Source: CAYSHJ01 sp964589725 (GTDB taxonomy: Bacteria; Planctomycetota; Planctomycetia; Planctomycetales; Planctomycetaceae). Taken from it: a stretch of 6,483 nt of DNA. The stretch is taken from assembly GCA_964589725.1 (NCBI GenBank), contig CAZPUJ010000664.1, forward strand, positions 1 to 6,483. The letters are read 5' to 3'. This document shows, one piece after another, positions 1 through 6,132 of this stretch (position 1 is the first letter of the stretch; each line of letters opens with the position of its first letter). The notes beneath the pieces are model-generated. The model had not been told where the DNA came from and did not search any database. It was given only the letters and a program-made list of their open reading frames with translations. The translations under genes were made by a program, and so were the position numbers.

Positions 1-2820
1 GGGCGTGTTCGCGGTGATCTCGTCGCGAATCCACTTGCGGAACGAAGTCGCTCCTTCGCGAGCCAAGAACTTGCCGTTGACTTGCAACAGGTCGGCCCAC
101 TTGTTGGACCAGTATTCGACGTAGTCGTCCGAGCCGACCAGTTTGTCGATGAGCTCGTCTCGCTTCACGCGTGGGTCGCGAGCGTCCGCCAGAAACGCCT
201 TCACGTCGTCGGACTTGGGCGGCAGACCGATGAGGTCGATGTAAACACGGCGAATGAAATCCGCATCGGAACTGAGCGGCGACGGTTGAATCTTCATCCG
301 CTGCCATTTCGCAGCGGCCAGTTCGTCGATGCGATTGTTCGCCGGCGGATTGGACCAAACGAAGGTAGAGCGATCGCCCATGACCGTCAGCGTGGTCGCG
401 GCATACGCTCCTTCATACCGCGCCAGCATGGGAGCTTCGCCGCGTCGAATCGCTGTCAACAAACCGGAGCGGTCGGGCGTCGCGACTTCGGTGTTGCCGC
501 TTTCCAGAAACGCTTCGCGCGTGACGTCGCGGACTTTTCCGTTGGCGAACGTCGCGATGACTCGCAGTTGCTGTTTGGCTCCGACCGCCTGTACGACCGG
601 ATTTTGAGGGAAGACTTCCAGGCGTGTGACGCGCGGCGTGGTCAGGTCCAGCTTGACTCCGTCGGCGATCCATCGGCGGATGATTTCGTAATACGGCTCG
701 CCCGGCTGAATCACCATGCCGCCGACGTGCGGCACGGCGCTGGTGGTCTTCAGCAGCATCAGGCTGTCATCCGGCGAAGCCAAGTTGACGCGGCGAGACG
801 ACAGATCGTCGGTCAACGCGCGAACGTCAAGGATCGGGTCGTAACCGCGCAGCGACAGCTTGAAGCCGTTCTTGCCTTTCACCGAGCCGTGACACGTACC
901 GGCATTGCAACCGACTCGCGAAAGCACCGGGGCCACATCGCGAATAAAGTCGGGATGAAATTCCGCCGCGACGCCGCTGACTTCGACTGGAATCGTCGCC
1001 GCCTGATCGCCGAGCTTCACGACGATCGCTGTTGCGCCGTCCACGGCCGCTCGCACGATACCGACGGGTGAGACCGTCACGTTCGCCGCGGCAGCTTGCG
1101 ATTGCGCCAACCGCGTCACATCGATACGGTCACCGCCCTCCAGCTTGGCTGTGACGAGCAATTGGACATAATCAAACGGACTCGTCAGCCGAATCTTGTC
1201 CGGGATGACTTCGAGGCCGATGACTTTCGCGCTTGCAGGCAGCGATTCGGTTTCGCTCTTTTCAACAGCCGGCTGCCAGTTCGCCGCGAGTTGACTCGGC
1301 GGAGTGCCAGTCGTCGGCTTGACCGGCGCGGGAGAGAATTCTTTCGTGACCTGGCCGCTATTGGCGTCGATCAGCCGCACGACGCCGTCGGAACCGGCCG
1401 CCGCGACGACTTGTCCATCGGGCCGGAACGCGACGGCATAAACGTTGGCGTTGATCTCGGTCTTGGCTTCCGCCAGCGCCGCGGCTTTGAAGTGGTTTTC
1501 GATGGCGTCCTTCTCGGCGGGAGCGCGATCGGCAAACTTCTTCGCGAGCATCGCTTGGATGTTGGCGGGGACTTGAGCCGGATCGAACCGGAAGACAAAC
1601 ACCTGGCCGGTGCCGTCGAGCGCGCTCGAGGCTGCAAACCGGAATCCGTCGCGGCTGGTGGCGACGCCGAAGATGCGGCCGCGCATCGGGGACTTCGGGT
1701 CTACCAACGACCGCAGCAAATTGGCGTCGTCGCCGATTTGCCGCGCGGTCTTGCGATACAGCCGATAAATCTTCGGCACGCCGTCCGAGCCGCCGGCCAG
1801 AATCTCATCGCGGTTGGGCAACGACGCGACGGCTTGGATGCCCCCCTTCAGCGCGCCTGGAGTGATCGACGTGATGTTGTCCACGAACCGTTGTGTCGGA
1901 ACTTCGGTCAGTTTGGCCGTCATGTCGCGGCTGACAGAGACCAAGTGGCTGTTGTCCGGCGAGAAACCGGTGTCCAAGACCCAATCGGTGTGCGCACCTT
2001 GTTGCAGCACTTGTTGGCCGGTCGTGGTGTCGATGGCTCGCACGAGATTGTCCGCGCCGCCGAACGCGATCAGCTTGCCGTCGGACGACCAGCTTCCCCC
2101 GTAGAGCGTGTCGAACGTGACCGGCACCGACAGCGTCAGCGTTTTGGTGGCCACGTCCCAAATCTGAATTTCACCCATGCGACCGGGCAGTCCGCCGGTC
2201 ACCGCCAGACGTTGTCCATCGGCTGAAAACCTGACAGACTCGATGCGTTCGGCCAGACCCACCAGGCGTCCGATCAACTCGCCGGTCTCCACCTTCGCCA
2301 GCAACACTTCATGGAAACCAGAGATCGCCAGTGTTTGTCCGTCCGGCGAAAAGTCGAGCGACGTGATCACCGGCGGGCGCGTGTATTCGGGAGGATGCTC
2401 GCTGTCGTACTTTTGCTTGGCTCCAGCCGGCGTGTCGTCTTTCGCACCTTGAGCGATCCAGGTCTTGAGCAATTCAATCTCGGCCGGCTTGAGAGGCGCT
2501 TTGCCCTTCGGCATTTCCGCCTTGCCGTCCTTGTCCGGCGTGATGAGTGCGATCAGCCCGCTGGCCTCCGGCTTTCCCGGCGTGACGGCCGCGGAGCCAC
2601 TTTCGCCTCCCTTGAGCAACGCTGCGAACGTGGTCGTCACGTACTTGCCGCCCGCTTTGGCCGGCTGATGGCAGCCTTGACAGTTCGCTTGCAAGATCGA
2701 GCGAATCTGCTTGTCGAAACTGACTGCATCGGCCGACGGAGCCTCGGCCGCAAACAGTCCCGACGATCCCAAAGTCAAACTTAGACACAAGGCCATCAGA
2801 CGCTGCCGAAACGCACACAT
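1..2820 (-). CDS. Secreted cytochrome c / WD40 / Ig-like / DUF1549 multidomain protein (C-terminus beyond window)
   Basis: One open frame of 940 codons with no stop, cut by the left window edge. The ATG at 2820-2818 is the first after an in-frame TGA (2832-2830) and has a GAGGTG site 5 bases upstream. Residues 1-25 form a signal peptide (hydrophobic core, then FAA before EAP). C47-Q-G-C50-H51 is a canonical c-type haem motif in a planctomycete cytochrome C (PSC1-like) domain. Residues about 150-495 hold repeated 'FSPDG'-type WD40 blades. About 530-615 and 727-815 look like Ig-like (Big_2-type) beta domains. Between them, C638-N-A-G-T-C643-H644 marks a second cytochrome-like segment. From about 828 the sequence 'RRVYIDLIGLPP' is typical of DUF1549, which is normally followed by DUF1553 (off window). 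Family knowledge places these proteins outside the cytoplasm; their substrate is unknown. The architecture call is firm, the function open. Long plus-strand frames here are shadows of this gene. Confidence 0.93.
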   Translation of the reverse strand, partial: MCAFRQRLMALCLSLTLGSSGLFAAEAPSADAVSFDKQIRSILQANCQGCHQPAKAGGKYVTTTFAALLKGGESGSAAVTPGKPEASGLIALITPDKDGKAEMPKGKAPLKPAEIELLKTWIAQGAKDDTPAGAKQKYDSEHPPEYTRPPVITSLDFSPDGQTLAISGFHEVLLAKVETGELIGRLVGLAERIESVRFSADGQRLAVTGGLPGRMGEIQIWDVATKTLTLSVPVTFDTLYGGSWSSDGKLIAFGGADNLVRAIDTTTGQQVLQQGAHTDWVLDTGFSPDNSHLVSVSRDMTAKLTEVPTQRFVDNITSITPGALKGGIQAVASLPNRDEILAGGSDGVPKIYRLYRKTARQIGDDANLLRSLVDPKSPMRGRIFGVATSRDGFRFAASSALDGTGQVFVFRFDPAQVPANIQAMLAKKFADRAPAEKDAIENHFKAAALAEAKTEINANVYAVAFRPDGQVVAAAGSDGVVRLIDANSGQVTKEFSPAPVKPTTGTPPSQLAANWQPAVEKSETESLPASAKVIGLEVIPDKIRLTSPFDYVQLLVTAKLEGGDRIDVTRLAQSQAAAANVTVSPVGIVRAAVDGATAIVVKLGDQAATIPVEVSGVAAEFHPDFIRDVAPVLSRVGCNAGTCHGSVKGKNGFKLSLRGYDPILDVRALTDDLSSRRVNLASPDDSLMLLKTTSAVPHVGGMVIQPGEPYYEIIRRWIADGVKLDLTTPRVTRLEVFPQNPVVQAVGAKQQLRVIATFANGKVRDVTREAFLESGNTEVATPDRSGLLTAIRRGEAPMLARYEGAYAATTLTVMGDRSTFVWSNPPANNRIDELAAAKWQRMKIQPSPLSSDADFIRRVYIDLIGLPPKSDDVKAFLADARDPRVKRDELIDKLVGSDDYVEYWSNKWADLLQVNGKFLAREGATSFRKWIRDEITANTP

Positions 2821-2825
2821 TGTGA

Positions 2826-2831
2826 CACCTC
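2826..2831 (-). promoter_or_regulatory. Ribosome binding site of the large minus-strand gene
   Basis: On the minus strand GAGGTG lies 5 bases before the ATG at 2820. It overlaps the in-frame upstream TGA stop, so the gene cannot begin further upstream. This fixes the start codon. Confidence 0.6.
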
Positions 2832-2920
2832 ACGTCATCTCGTCGTCTCTGAACGCCGCGTCCGATCGGCGAAGATCAACCGGAGGAATTCTGGGGAAGG
2901 AAGTTTTCTGAGCAGCCTCT

Positions 2921-2999
2921 GGGAAAACGTGGAAGACGATTTTATCGTAGTTCATGCTCGGGAGAGCCAGGCACGTCAAAACATGCCCCACGTTTTTCC
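2921..2999. repeat. Imperfect inverted repeat upstream of the large minus-strand gene
   Basis: GGGAAAACGTGG at 2921-2932 is mirrored by CCACGTTTTTCC at 2988-2999 with one extra T. The two arms are 55 bases apart. An AT-rich TAAAAT (minus strand, 2944-2939) lies between them, about 120 bases before the ATG at 2820. The arms could be paired half-sites for a regulator, or chance; there is no independent support. Confidence 0.25.
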
Positions 3000-3330
3000 T
3001 CGGCTGGTCGGCGGGATCCTCCCGTTCGGCTCATTTCCAATAAGCCTCTTGGGAAGCACTAATAGAGTACCCAGACTGGGCCAGGAAACGCGACTGTCGA
3101 ACCTAAAATTTTTTCGACGAACCGAGAAACTGGGTCGCCGGACAATTGCTTTTCTCGGCACCGTCTCAATCCGCAGCACATGGAAAGAAGTCCTCGAAAT
3201 GATGGATCGGACGACGCTGTTTCTGGCGACGACTGCTTGGCGTGGAATGCTTAAGAAAAGAGCGCATCGTCTGGAACCACGCTTGGTCACACCAATCAGC
3301 TTTGATATGTTGTTGTCCTGACCAACCAAA

Positions 3331-3374
3331 CCCCGCTGGGCTTGCCCCGGTGGCTCGCCGGCTTTTGCACTACT
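3331..3374 (+). repeat. Truncated (left-half) copy of the palindromic element
   Basis: The 44 bases match the left half of the full elements at 5236-5374 and 6122-6260, with about five differences from the copy near 6133. They include the outer hairpin core GGGCTTGCCCC, the GGTGGCTCGC block and TTTTGCACTACT. The right arm (AGTAGTGC to CCACC) is absent: the match stops at 3374 and unrelated sequence runs on to the ribosome binding site of the 102-aa gene. It has the same orientation as the other two copies. Confidence 0.8.
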
Positions 3375-3417
3375 TGACCTTCTCACTCTCTTATCTCTTA
3401 GCAGCCCCACGATCCGC

Positions 3418-3424
3418 AAAGGAG
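3418..3424 (+). promoter_or_regulatory. Ribosome binding site of the 102-aa gene
   Basis: AAAGGAG lies 8 bases before the ATG at 3433, a strong Shine-Dalgarno match at ideal spacing. It selects this start over any upstream alternative. Confidence 0.75.
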
Positions 3425-3432
3425 ACACCCCC

Positions 3433-3741
3433 ATGGAACAGCAATTTGAGGGAACGCCGCAGGCGGAGATTCGCTTGGAAGGGCGCGCGCTGCGGCGGAG
3501 CGACGTGACGAACGATTGGGGTTCGCAGTTGCTGTGGGAGATTCGCCGCGACGGCCAAGTCGTCGCGACCGTGCCGGCGCGCGCGAACAACAGCTACGAA
3601 CACGCCGACACGACTCCCGGCCAGTACGAAGTCGTCCTGCAAATGTTCAAGTACGATGGCTACGCCAAAGACCCCGCTGGAAACTTCACCAAGAGCAAGC
3701 TCGTCGAGGTCTCGAATAAAGTTAGTTACACGGTTGGGTGA
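3433..3741 (+). CDS. Small beta-rich (Ig/Fn3-like) protein paired with DUF1501
   Basis: A complete 102-residue protein with no signal peptide or membrane segment, so probably cytoplasmic. The pattern of alternating strands suggests a single beta-sandwich of Ig or fibronectin type III kind: 'LLWEIRRDGQVVATVPAR' about residues 33-50, 'PGQYEVVLQMFKYDG' about 62-76, and the closing strand 'KLVEVSNKVSYTV' about 89-101. This fold call is inference from pattern, not a family match. The start at 3433 is set by AAAGGAG 8 bases upstream. The gene ends 42 bases before the DUF1501 start on the same strand, so the two are probably co-transcribed. Two degraded copies of its 3' end lie after the DUF1501 gene (5191-5238 and 5365-5454), which suggests past duplication. 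Its specific role is unknown; a structural or adaptor role for the exported neighbour is only a guess. Confidence 0.85.
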   Translation: MEQQFEGTPQAEIRLEGRALRRSDVTNDWGSQLLWEIRRDGQVVATVPARANNSYEHADTTPGQYEVVLQMFKYDGYAKDPAGNFTKSKLVEVSNKVSYTVG

Positions 3742-3770
3742 GCGTCCCACCTTACTCCTCGCATCTTGTT

Positions 3771-3775
3771 GGAGG
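3771..3775 (+). promoter_or_regulatory. Ribosome binding site that decides the GTG start of the DUF1501 gene
   Basis: GGAGG lies 8 bases before GTG 3784. The longer frame starting at TTG 3766 would place this site inside the coding region with nothing comparable upstream. The protein starting at GTG begins MLTIHSG, which resembles the usual start of DUF1501 proteins. Confidence 0.75.
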
Positions 3776-3783
3776 CTTCATCC

Positions 3784-5187
3784 GTGTTGACCATTCACTC
3801 TGGAAGAATGCAGCGTTTCTGTGACGGCATTAGCCGTCGCGATTTTCTCAAGGTCGGTGCCCTAGGCATCGGTGGTTTGACCCTGGCCGACTTGCTGCGG
3901 CTCAGGGCTAGCGCGGGATCCGCCGTGCCGGGAGCCACGTCGGCGACCAACAAGGCCGTCATCATGGTGTGCCTGAACGGCGGTCCGAGCCACATCGATA
4001 TGTATGACCTGAAACCGGAAGCCCCGGCGGAGTTCCGCGGGGAGTTTAAGCCCATCCAGACTAACGTCCCGGACTTCAATATCTCTGAGCTCATGCCCCT
4101 CCAGGCCCAGATCGCCGATAAGCTGGCACTGGTCCGCAGTCTTCAGGCCGGCCGCGACGACGGTCACCATCTCCACTACGTCTTTACCGGCTTTCCCAAG
4201 AACGACCATCGACCCTCTTTTGGCTCGATCGTCAGCCGCCTGCGCGGACATCATGACAACCCCCTGCCACCTTACGTCAGCATGGCGCAATTTCCCCCAC
4301 ACCCTGTGCTGACCGGACACGAGGATCCGGGCTATGTTGGGACGGCGTATCGGCCCTTTGTCCCCTTCCAGGCCGATTCGCTGCTGACCGGTCAAACCAC
4401 GTTCACTGGACCGGGTGCGGGAGGCGTGAAAAACCTGGAATTGGTTACCGGCATAAATCGGGAACGTTTGGCGGATCGCACGACCCTGCTGCGGACTTTC
4501 GACAACCTCCACCGTGACCTCGACACGAAGGGGGAGCTGGCCGCCAAGGACGCGTTTACGGTCCGGGCACTGGAGATGATTGGCTCCAACCAGGTGCGTG
4601 ACGCCCTCGACATCAGCCGAGAACCAGTACAAATTCAGGCGAAATACGGCGGGGACGTTCAATACAAGACCGATCCCGATCGTGCTCGCCGTTGCTGGGA
4701 AGGGAGTAAGTTTCTGATGGCCCGGCGTCTGGTTGAGGCAGGCGTCCCAGTGGTGACCTTGGCCGTCGGCGTCTGGGATACTCATAGTGACCACTTCCCC
4801 TATCAGCGCGACAACTTGCCGCTGTTGGACCGGTCGCTGCACGCACTGGTGACCGACCTGCACGAGCGCGGCCTGGACCAGGATGTGGCGGTGGTCGTGT
4901 GCGGCGAGATGGGCCGCACGCCGCGGGTCAACAAGACGGCCGGCCGCGACCACTGGGCCTCGGCGGGCTTTGCCCTCTTTGCCGGGGGAGGCTTGCGTAT
5001 GGGCCAGGTCATCGGTGCCACGGATGCCCACGCTGAGAGGCCCACGACCACACCATATAATCCGCAGAACCTTCTCGCGACCCTCTATCATGTGCTGGGC
5101 ATCGACCCCTCGCAGACATTCCCCGACCACAGCGGTCGGCCGATGCACCTGTTGGATGATCAGAAGAAGATTAAAGAGTTGTTGTAA
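3784..5187 (+). CDS. DUF1501 family protein with Tat signal
   Basis: A 467-residue protein, within the usual length of the DUF1501 family (alkaline phosphatase/sulfatase-like superfamily fold). The GTG start is chosen for the GGAGG site 8 bases upstream and the typical N-terminus. S17-R18-R19-D20-F21-L22-K23 followed by a Gly/Leu-rich hydrophobic stretch is a twin-arginine signal, so the protein is probably exported folded. Family landmarks are N65-G-G-P-S-H-I-D72, W331-D-T-H-S-D-H337, G374-E-M-G-R-T-P380 and G387-R-D-H-W391, then a C-terminal 'LYHVLGIDP' and 'PDHSGRP'. The Asp/His residues in these motifs are where related enzymes bind metal, but no reaction has been shown to my knowledge. 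In planctomycetes the family is commonly encoded near DUF1549/DUF1553 proteins, as here with the divergent gene. A long minus-strand frame (3862-5460) is its shadow. The family is certain, the activity unknown. Confidence 0.95.
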   Translation: MLTIHSGRMQRFCDGISRRDFLKVGALGIGGLTLADLLRLRASAGSAVPGATSATNKAVIMVCLNGGPSHIDMYDLKPEAPAEFRGEFKPIQTNVPDFNISELMPLQAQIADKLALVRSLQAGRDDGHHLHYVFTGFPKNDHRPSFGSIVSRLRGHHDNPLPPYVSMAQFPPHPVLTGHEDPGYVGTAYRPFVPFQADSLLTGQTTFTGPGAGGVKNLELVTGINRERLADRTTLLRTFDNLHRDLDTKGELAAKDAFTVRALEMIGSNQVRDALDISREPVQIQAKYGGDVQYKTDPDRARRCWEGSKFLMARRLVEAGVPVVTLAVGVWDTHSDHFPYQRDNLPLLDRSLHALVTDLHERGLDQDVAVVVCGEMGRTPRVNKTAGRDHWASAGFALFAGGGLRMGQVIGATDAHAERPTTTPYNPQNLLATLYHVLGIDPSQTFPDHSGRPMHLLDDQKKIKELL

Positions 5188-5190
5188 GTT

Positions 5191-5238
5191 TCTCCCGGCC
5201 AGTACGAGGTCTCGAATAAAATCAGTGACATGGTCTGA
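5191..5238 (+). pseudogene. Decayed 3' end of a 102-aa-gene paralogue, internal deletion
   Basis: Starting four bases after the DUF1501 stop, 5192-5207 is identical to 3614-3629, and 5205-5220 is identical to 3705-3720 of the 102-aa gene. The join removes 78 bases (26 codons, in frame) between two similar 7-base stretches, CGAAGTC and CGAGGTC, as expected for a deletion between short repeats. The remaining frame reads SPGQYEVSNKISDMV and stops at TGA 5236-5238. There is no start codon or N-terminal part, so it is a remnant and not a gene. Confidence 0.8.
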
Positions 5239-5374
5239 GACATTCACCCTACCGGGCTTGTCCCGGTGGCTCGCGGGATTTTGCACTACTCCAGGACCAT
5301 TCGAGTCAAGTAGTGCAGAATCCCGCGAGCCACCGACGCAAGGTCGGTGGGGCAGTGAAATCCGAAGTACGAAG
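5236..5374 (+). repeat. Full palindromic element, copy A
   Basis: The core is a long inverted repeat: GGTGGCTCGCGGGATTTTGC... at 5265-5290 pairs with 5309-5334 over 26 bases with a single G-T type mismatch, leaving an 18-base loop. Outside it are two small hairpins with 8-base arms and 5-base loops: 5249-5256 with 5262-5269 (one wobble) and 5330-5337 with 5343-5350. The inner arms of these hairpins share bases with the long stem, so the strand can fold either as one long stem or as a cloverleaf-like shape. The segment aligns without gaps to 6122-6260 (about 124 of 139 bases identical). It carries no protein gene and resembles REP-like or MITE-like non-autonomous elements. It lies between two gene remnants. 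There is no T-run after it, so a terminator role is uncertain. Confidence 0.85.
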
Positions 5375-5454
5375 ACTACGCCAAAGACCCCGCCGGAAGT
5401 TTTGCGAAGAGCAAGCTCGTCGAGGTTTGGAATAAGGTCGCGTACACGGTCTGA
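5365..5454 (+). pseudogene. Second decayed 3' end of a 102-aa-gene paralogue
   Basis: Translating from 5365 gives 29 residues, KYEDYAKDPAGSF... to VAYTV, then TGA at 5452-5454. This matches residues 73-101 of the 102-aa protein at 23 of 29 positions. The reading frame is intact, but a TGA at 5356-5358 and the palindromic element block any upstream extension, and there is no start. It differs from the living gene more than remnant 5191-5238 does in its retained exact blocks, and it keeps the section missing there, so the two remnants are separate tail copies rather than one interrupted copy. The first 10 bases overlap the segment shared by the two palindromic elements. Confidence 0.82.
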
Positions 5455-5486
5455 TTTCATCGTTCAACGACGAGAGTTTCGCAGCA

Positions 5487-5978
5487 ATGCCGACCTTGTA
5501 CATCGAAACTTCGATCGTCAGTTACCTGCGGCAACGTCCCAGTTCACAGGTGGTGATGGCGGCTCGGCAGCTTTTGACGCACCAATGGTGGAACGACGAA
5601 CGAGGCAATTATGAATTGGTCACATCGCAGTTCGTTCTCGATGAAGCGGCGGCAGGTGATCCGGTGTTGGCGGCAGAGCGATTGCAATCTTTGGATGGCA
5701 TTCCGCTGCTCCCGCGAGACGCTCGAATCGGCGTCATTGCTGGTGAGATCATGTCGCGAGCGATTTTGCCGTCGAAGGCTCTCGTCGATGCGTTGCATAT
5801 CGCGATGGTGGCTCATCACGGGATAGACTACTTGCTGACGTGGAATTGCAAGCACATTGCCAACGCGAGAATTTTGCCTCGGATTCACGAGGTTTTGACA
5901 GACTTGGGATGCTCGATCCCAATCATTTGCACGCCGGAAGAGATGGTGGATGATGAGTTCGAAAACAGTGATTCGTGA
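5487..5978 (+). CDS. PIN-domain protein, VapC-like toxin
   Basis: A complete 163-residue single PIN domain, of the usual length for the family. PIN proteins of this kind are metal-dependent ribonucleases, often the toxin of type II toxin-antitoxin pairs. The conserved acidic set is visible: E7 in 'LYIETS' (Glu in place of the more common Asp, as usual in this subgroup), E53 in 'VLDEAAAGDP', D101 in 'LVDALHIA', and N120 in the diagnostic 'LLTWNCKHIANA'. It ends with 'IICTPEEM', also typical of this subgroup. The start at 5487 has only a weak GAGAG at 5472-5476, 10 bases upstream. The next gene overlaps its 3' end by 29 bases, so the two are translationally coupled. All catalytic positions are present, so it is probably active. 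The RNA target is unknown. Confidence 0.92.
   Translation: MPTLYIETSIVSYLRQRPSSQVVMAARQLLTHQWWNDERGNYELVTSQFVLDEAAAGDPVLAAERLQSLDGIPLLPRDARIGVIAGEIMSRAILPSKALVDALHIAMVAHHGIDYLLTWNCKHIANARILPRIHEVLTDLGCSIPIICTPEEMVDDEFENSDS
5936..5942 (+). promoter_or_regulatory. Internal ribosome binding site of the antitoxin-like gene
   Basis: GGAAGAG lies inside the 3' end of the PIN gene, 7 bases before ATG 5950 and 10 before ATG 5953. It supports independent or coupled initiation of the small overlapping gene. Confidence 0.55.
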
Positions 5979-6132
5979 CCCGATCCTCGACGAGATTCAT
6001 CGGACACGTCAGCAGATCGCCGAAAAGTTTGGCGGCGACATCAAGGCCATTCTGGAAGACGCTTGGAAGCGACAAGAAGCCTCCGGGCACGCCATTTGGC
6101 AAGGTTCCTCGAAGAAGGCTTTGAAACATTGA
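5950..6132 (+). CDS. Small antitoxin-like partner of the PIN toxin
   Basis: Sixty residues beginning MMSSKTVIRDPILDEI; the start may be either of the adjacent ATGs at 5950 and 5953. The pattern 'RDPILDEIHRTRQQIAEKFGGDIKAILEDAWKRQ' is cut here: residues 9-24 and 25-41 resemble the short 'DPI..E(I/V)...R...A..F..D' proteins that commonly follow this PIN subgroup. It is mostly helical and charged, with no DNA-binding fold evident. By family context it is the likely neutralising partner, although the order is toxin first, the reverse of classic vapBC. It overlaps the PIN gene by 29 bases. Its last codons (AAA-CAT-TGA region) fall in the segment shared with the palindromic element, so the present C-terminus may have been set by the element. 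The antitoxin role is inferred. Confidence 0.8.
   Translation: MMSSKTVIRDPILDEIHRTRQQIAEKFGGDIKAILEDAWKRQEASGHAIWQGSSKKALKH

Larger units (their letters stand above)
2821..3432. other. Divergent intergenic region, no supported gene
   Basis: About 610 bases separate the start of the minus-strand gene from the start of the plus-strand 102-aa gene, so promoters for both must lie here or nearby. Open frames on both strands (for example 2929-3321 plus and 2976-3590 minus) give low-complexity, Arg/Ser-rich translations without recognisable domains. The minus frame runs into the well-supported 102-aa gene, so neither is taken as real. The region holds several weak inverted repeats (2921-2932 with 2988-2999; 3122-3129 with 3151-3158; a GTCGAA/TTCGAC hairpin near 3096-3115) and a half copy of the palindromic element at 3331-3374. 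No convincing promoter or tRNA was seen. Confidence 0.7.

Noticed and set aside
82..2784. Several long plus-strand open frames (329, 376 and 157 codons) across the left part
   Set aside because: They lie opposite the continuous minus-strand frame with clear signal peptide, haem, WD40 and DUF1549 motifs. Their translations are Arg/Asp-rich without domains, typical of antisense shadows in GC-rich DNA.
2939..2983. Sigma-70-like promoter for the large minus-strand gene (TTGACG with TAAAAT)
   Set aside because: The two boxes are far more than 17 bases apart, and no matching partner exists at the right distance from either.
3235..3260. Possible sigma-54 promoter (TTGGCGTGGAATGCTT)
   Set aside because: The GG and GC pairs are 8 bases apart rather than 10, so the spacing is wrong for sigma-54.
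2976..3590. 204-codon minus-strand open frame
   Set aside because: It overlaps the strongly supported 102-aa gene, has a low-complexity Ser/Arg-rich product and no convincing ribosome binding site.
5245..5352. Intrinsic transcription terminator
   Set aside because: The stems are strong but no T-tract follows on either strand, and the same unit recurs as a repeat, so an element is the better explanation.
3862..5460. 532-codon minus-strand open frame
   Set aside because: It is antisense to the well-supported DUF1501 gene and reads through the palindromic element and both gene remnants; no domain is visible.
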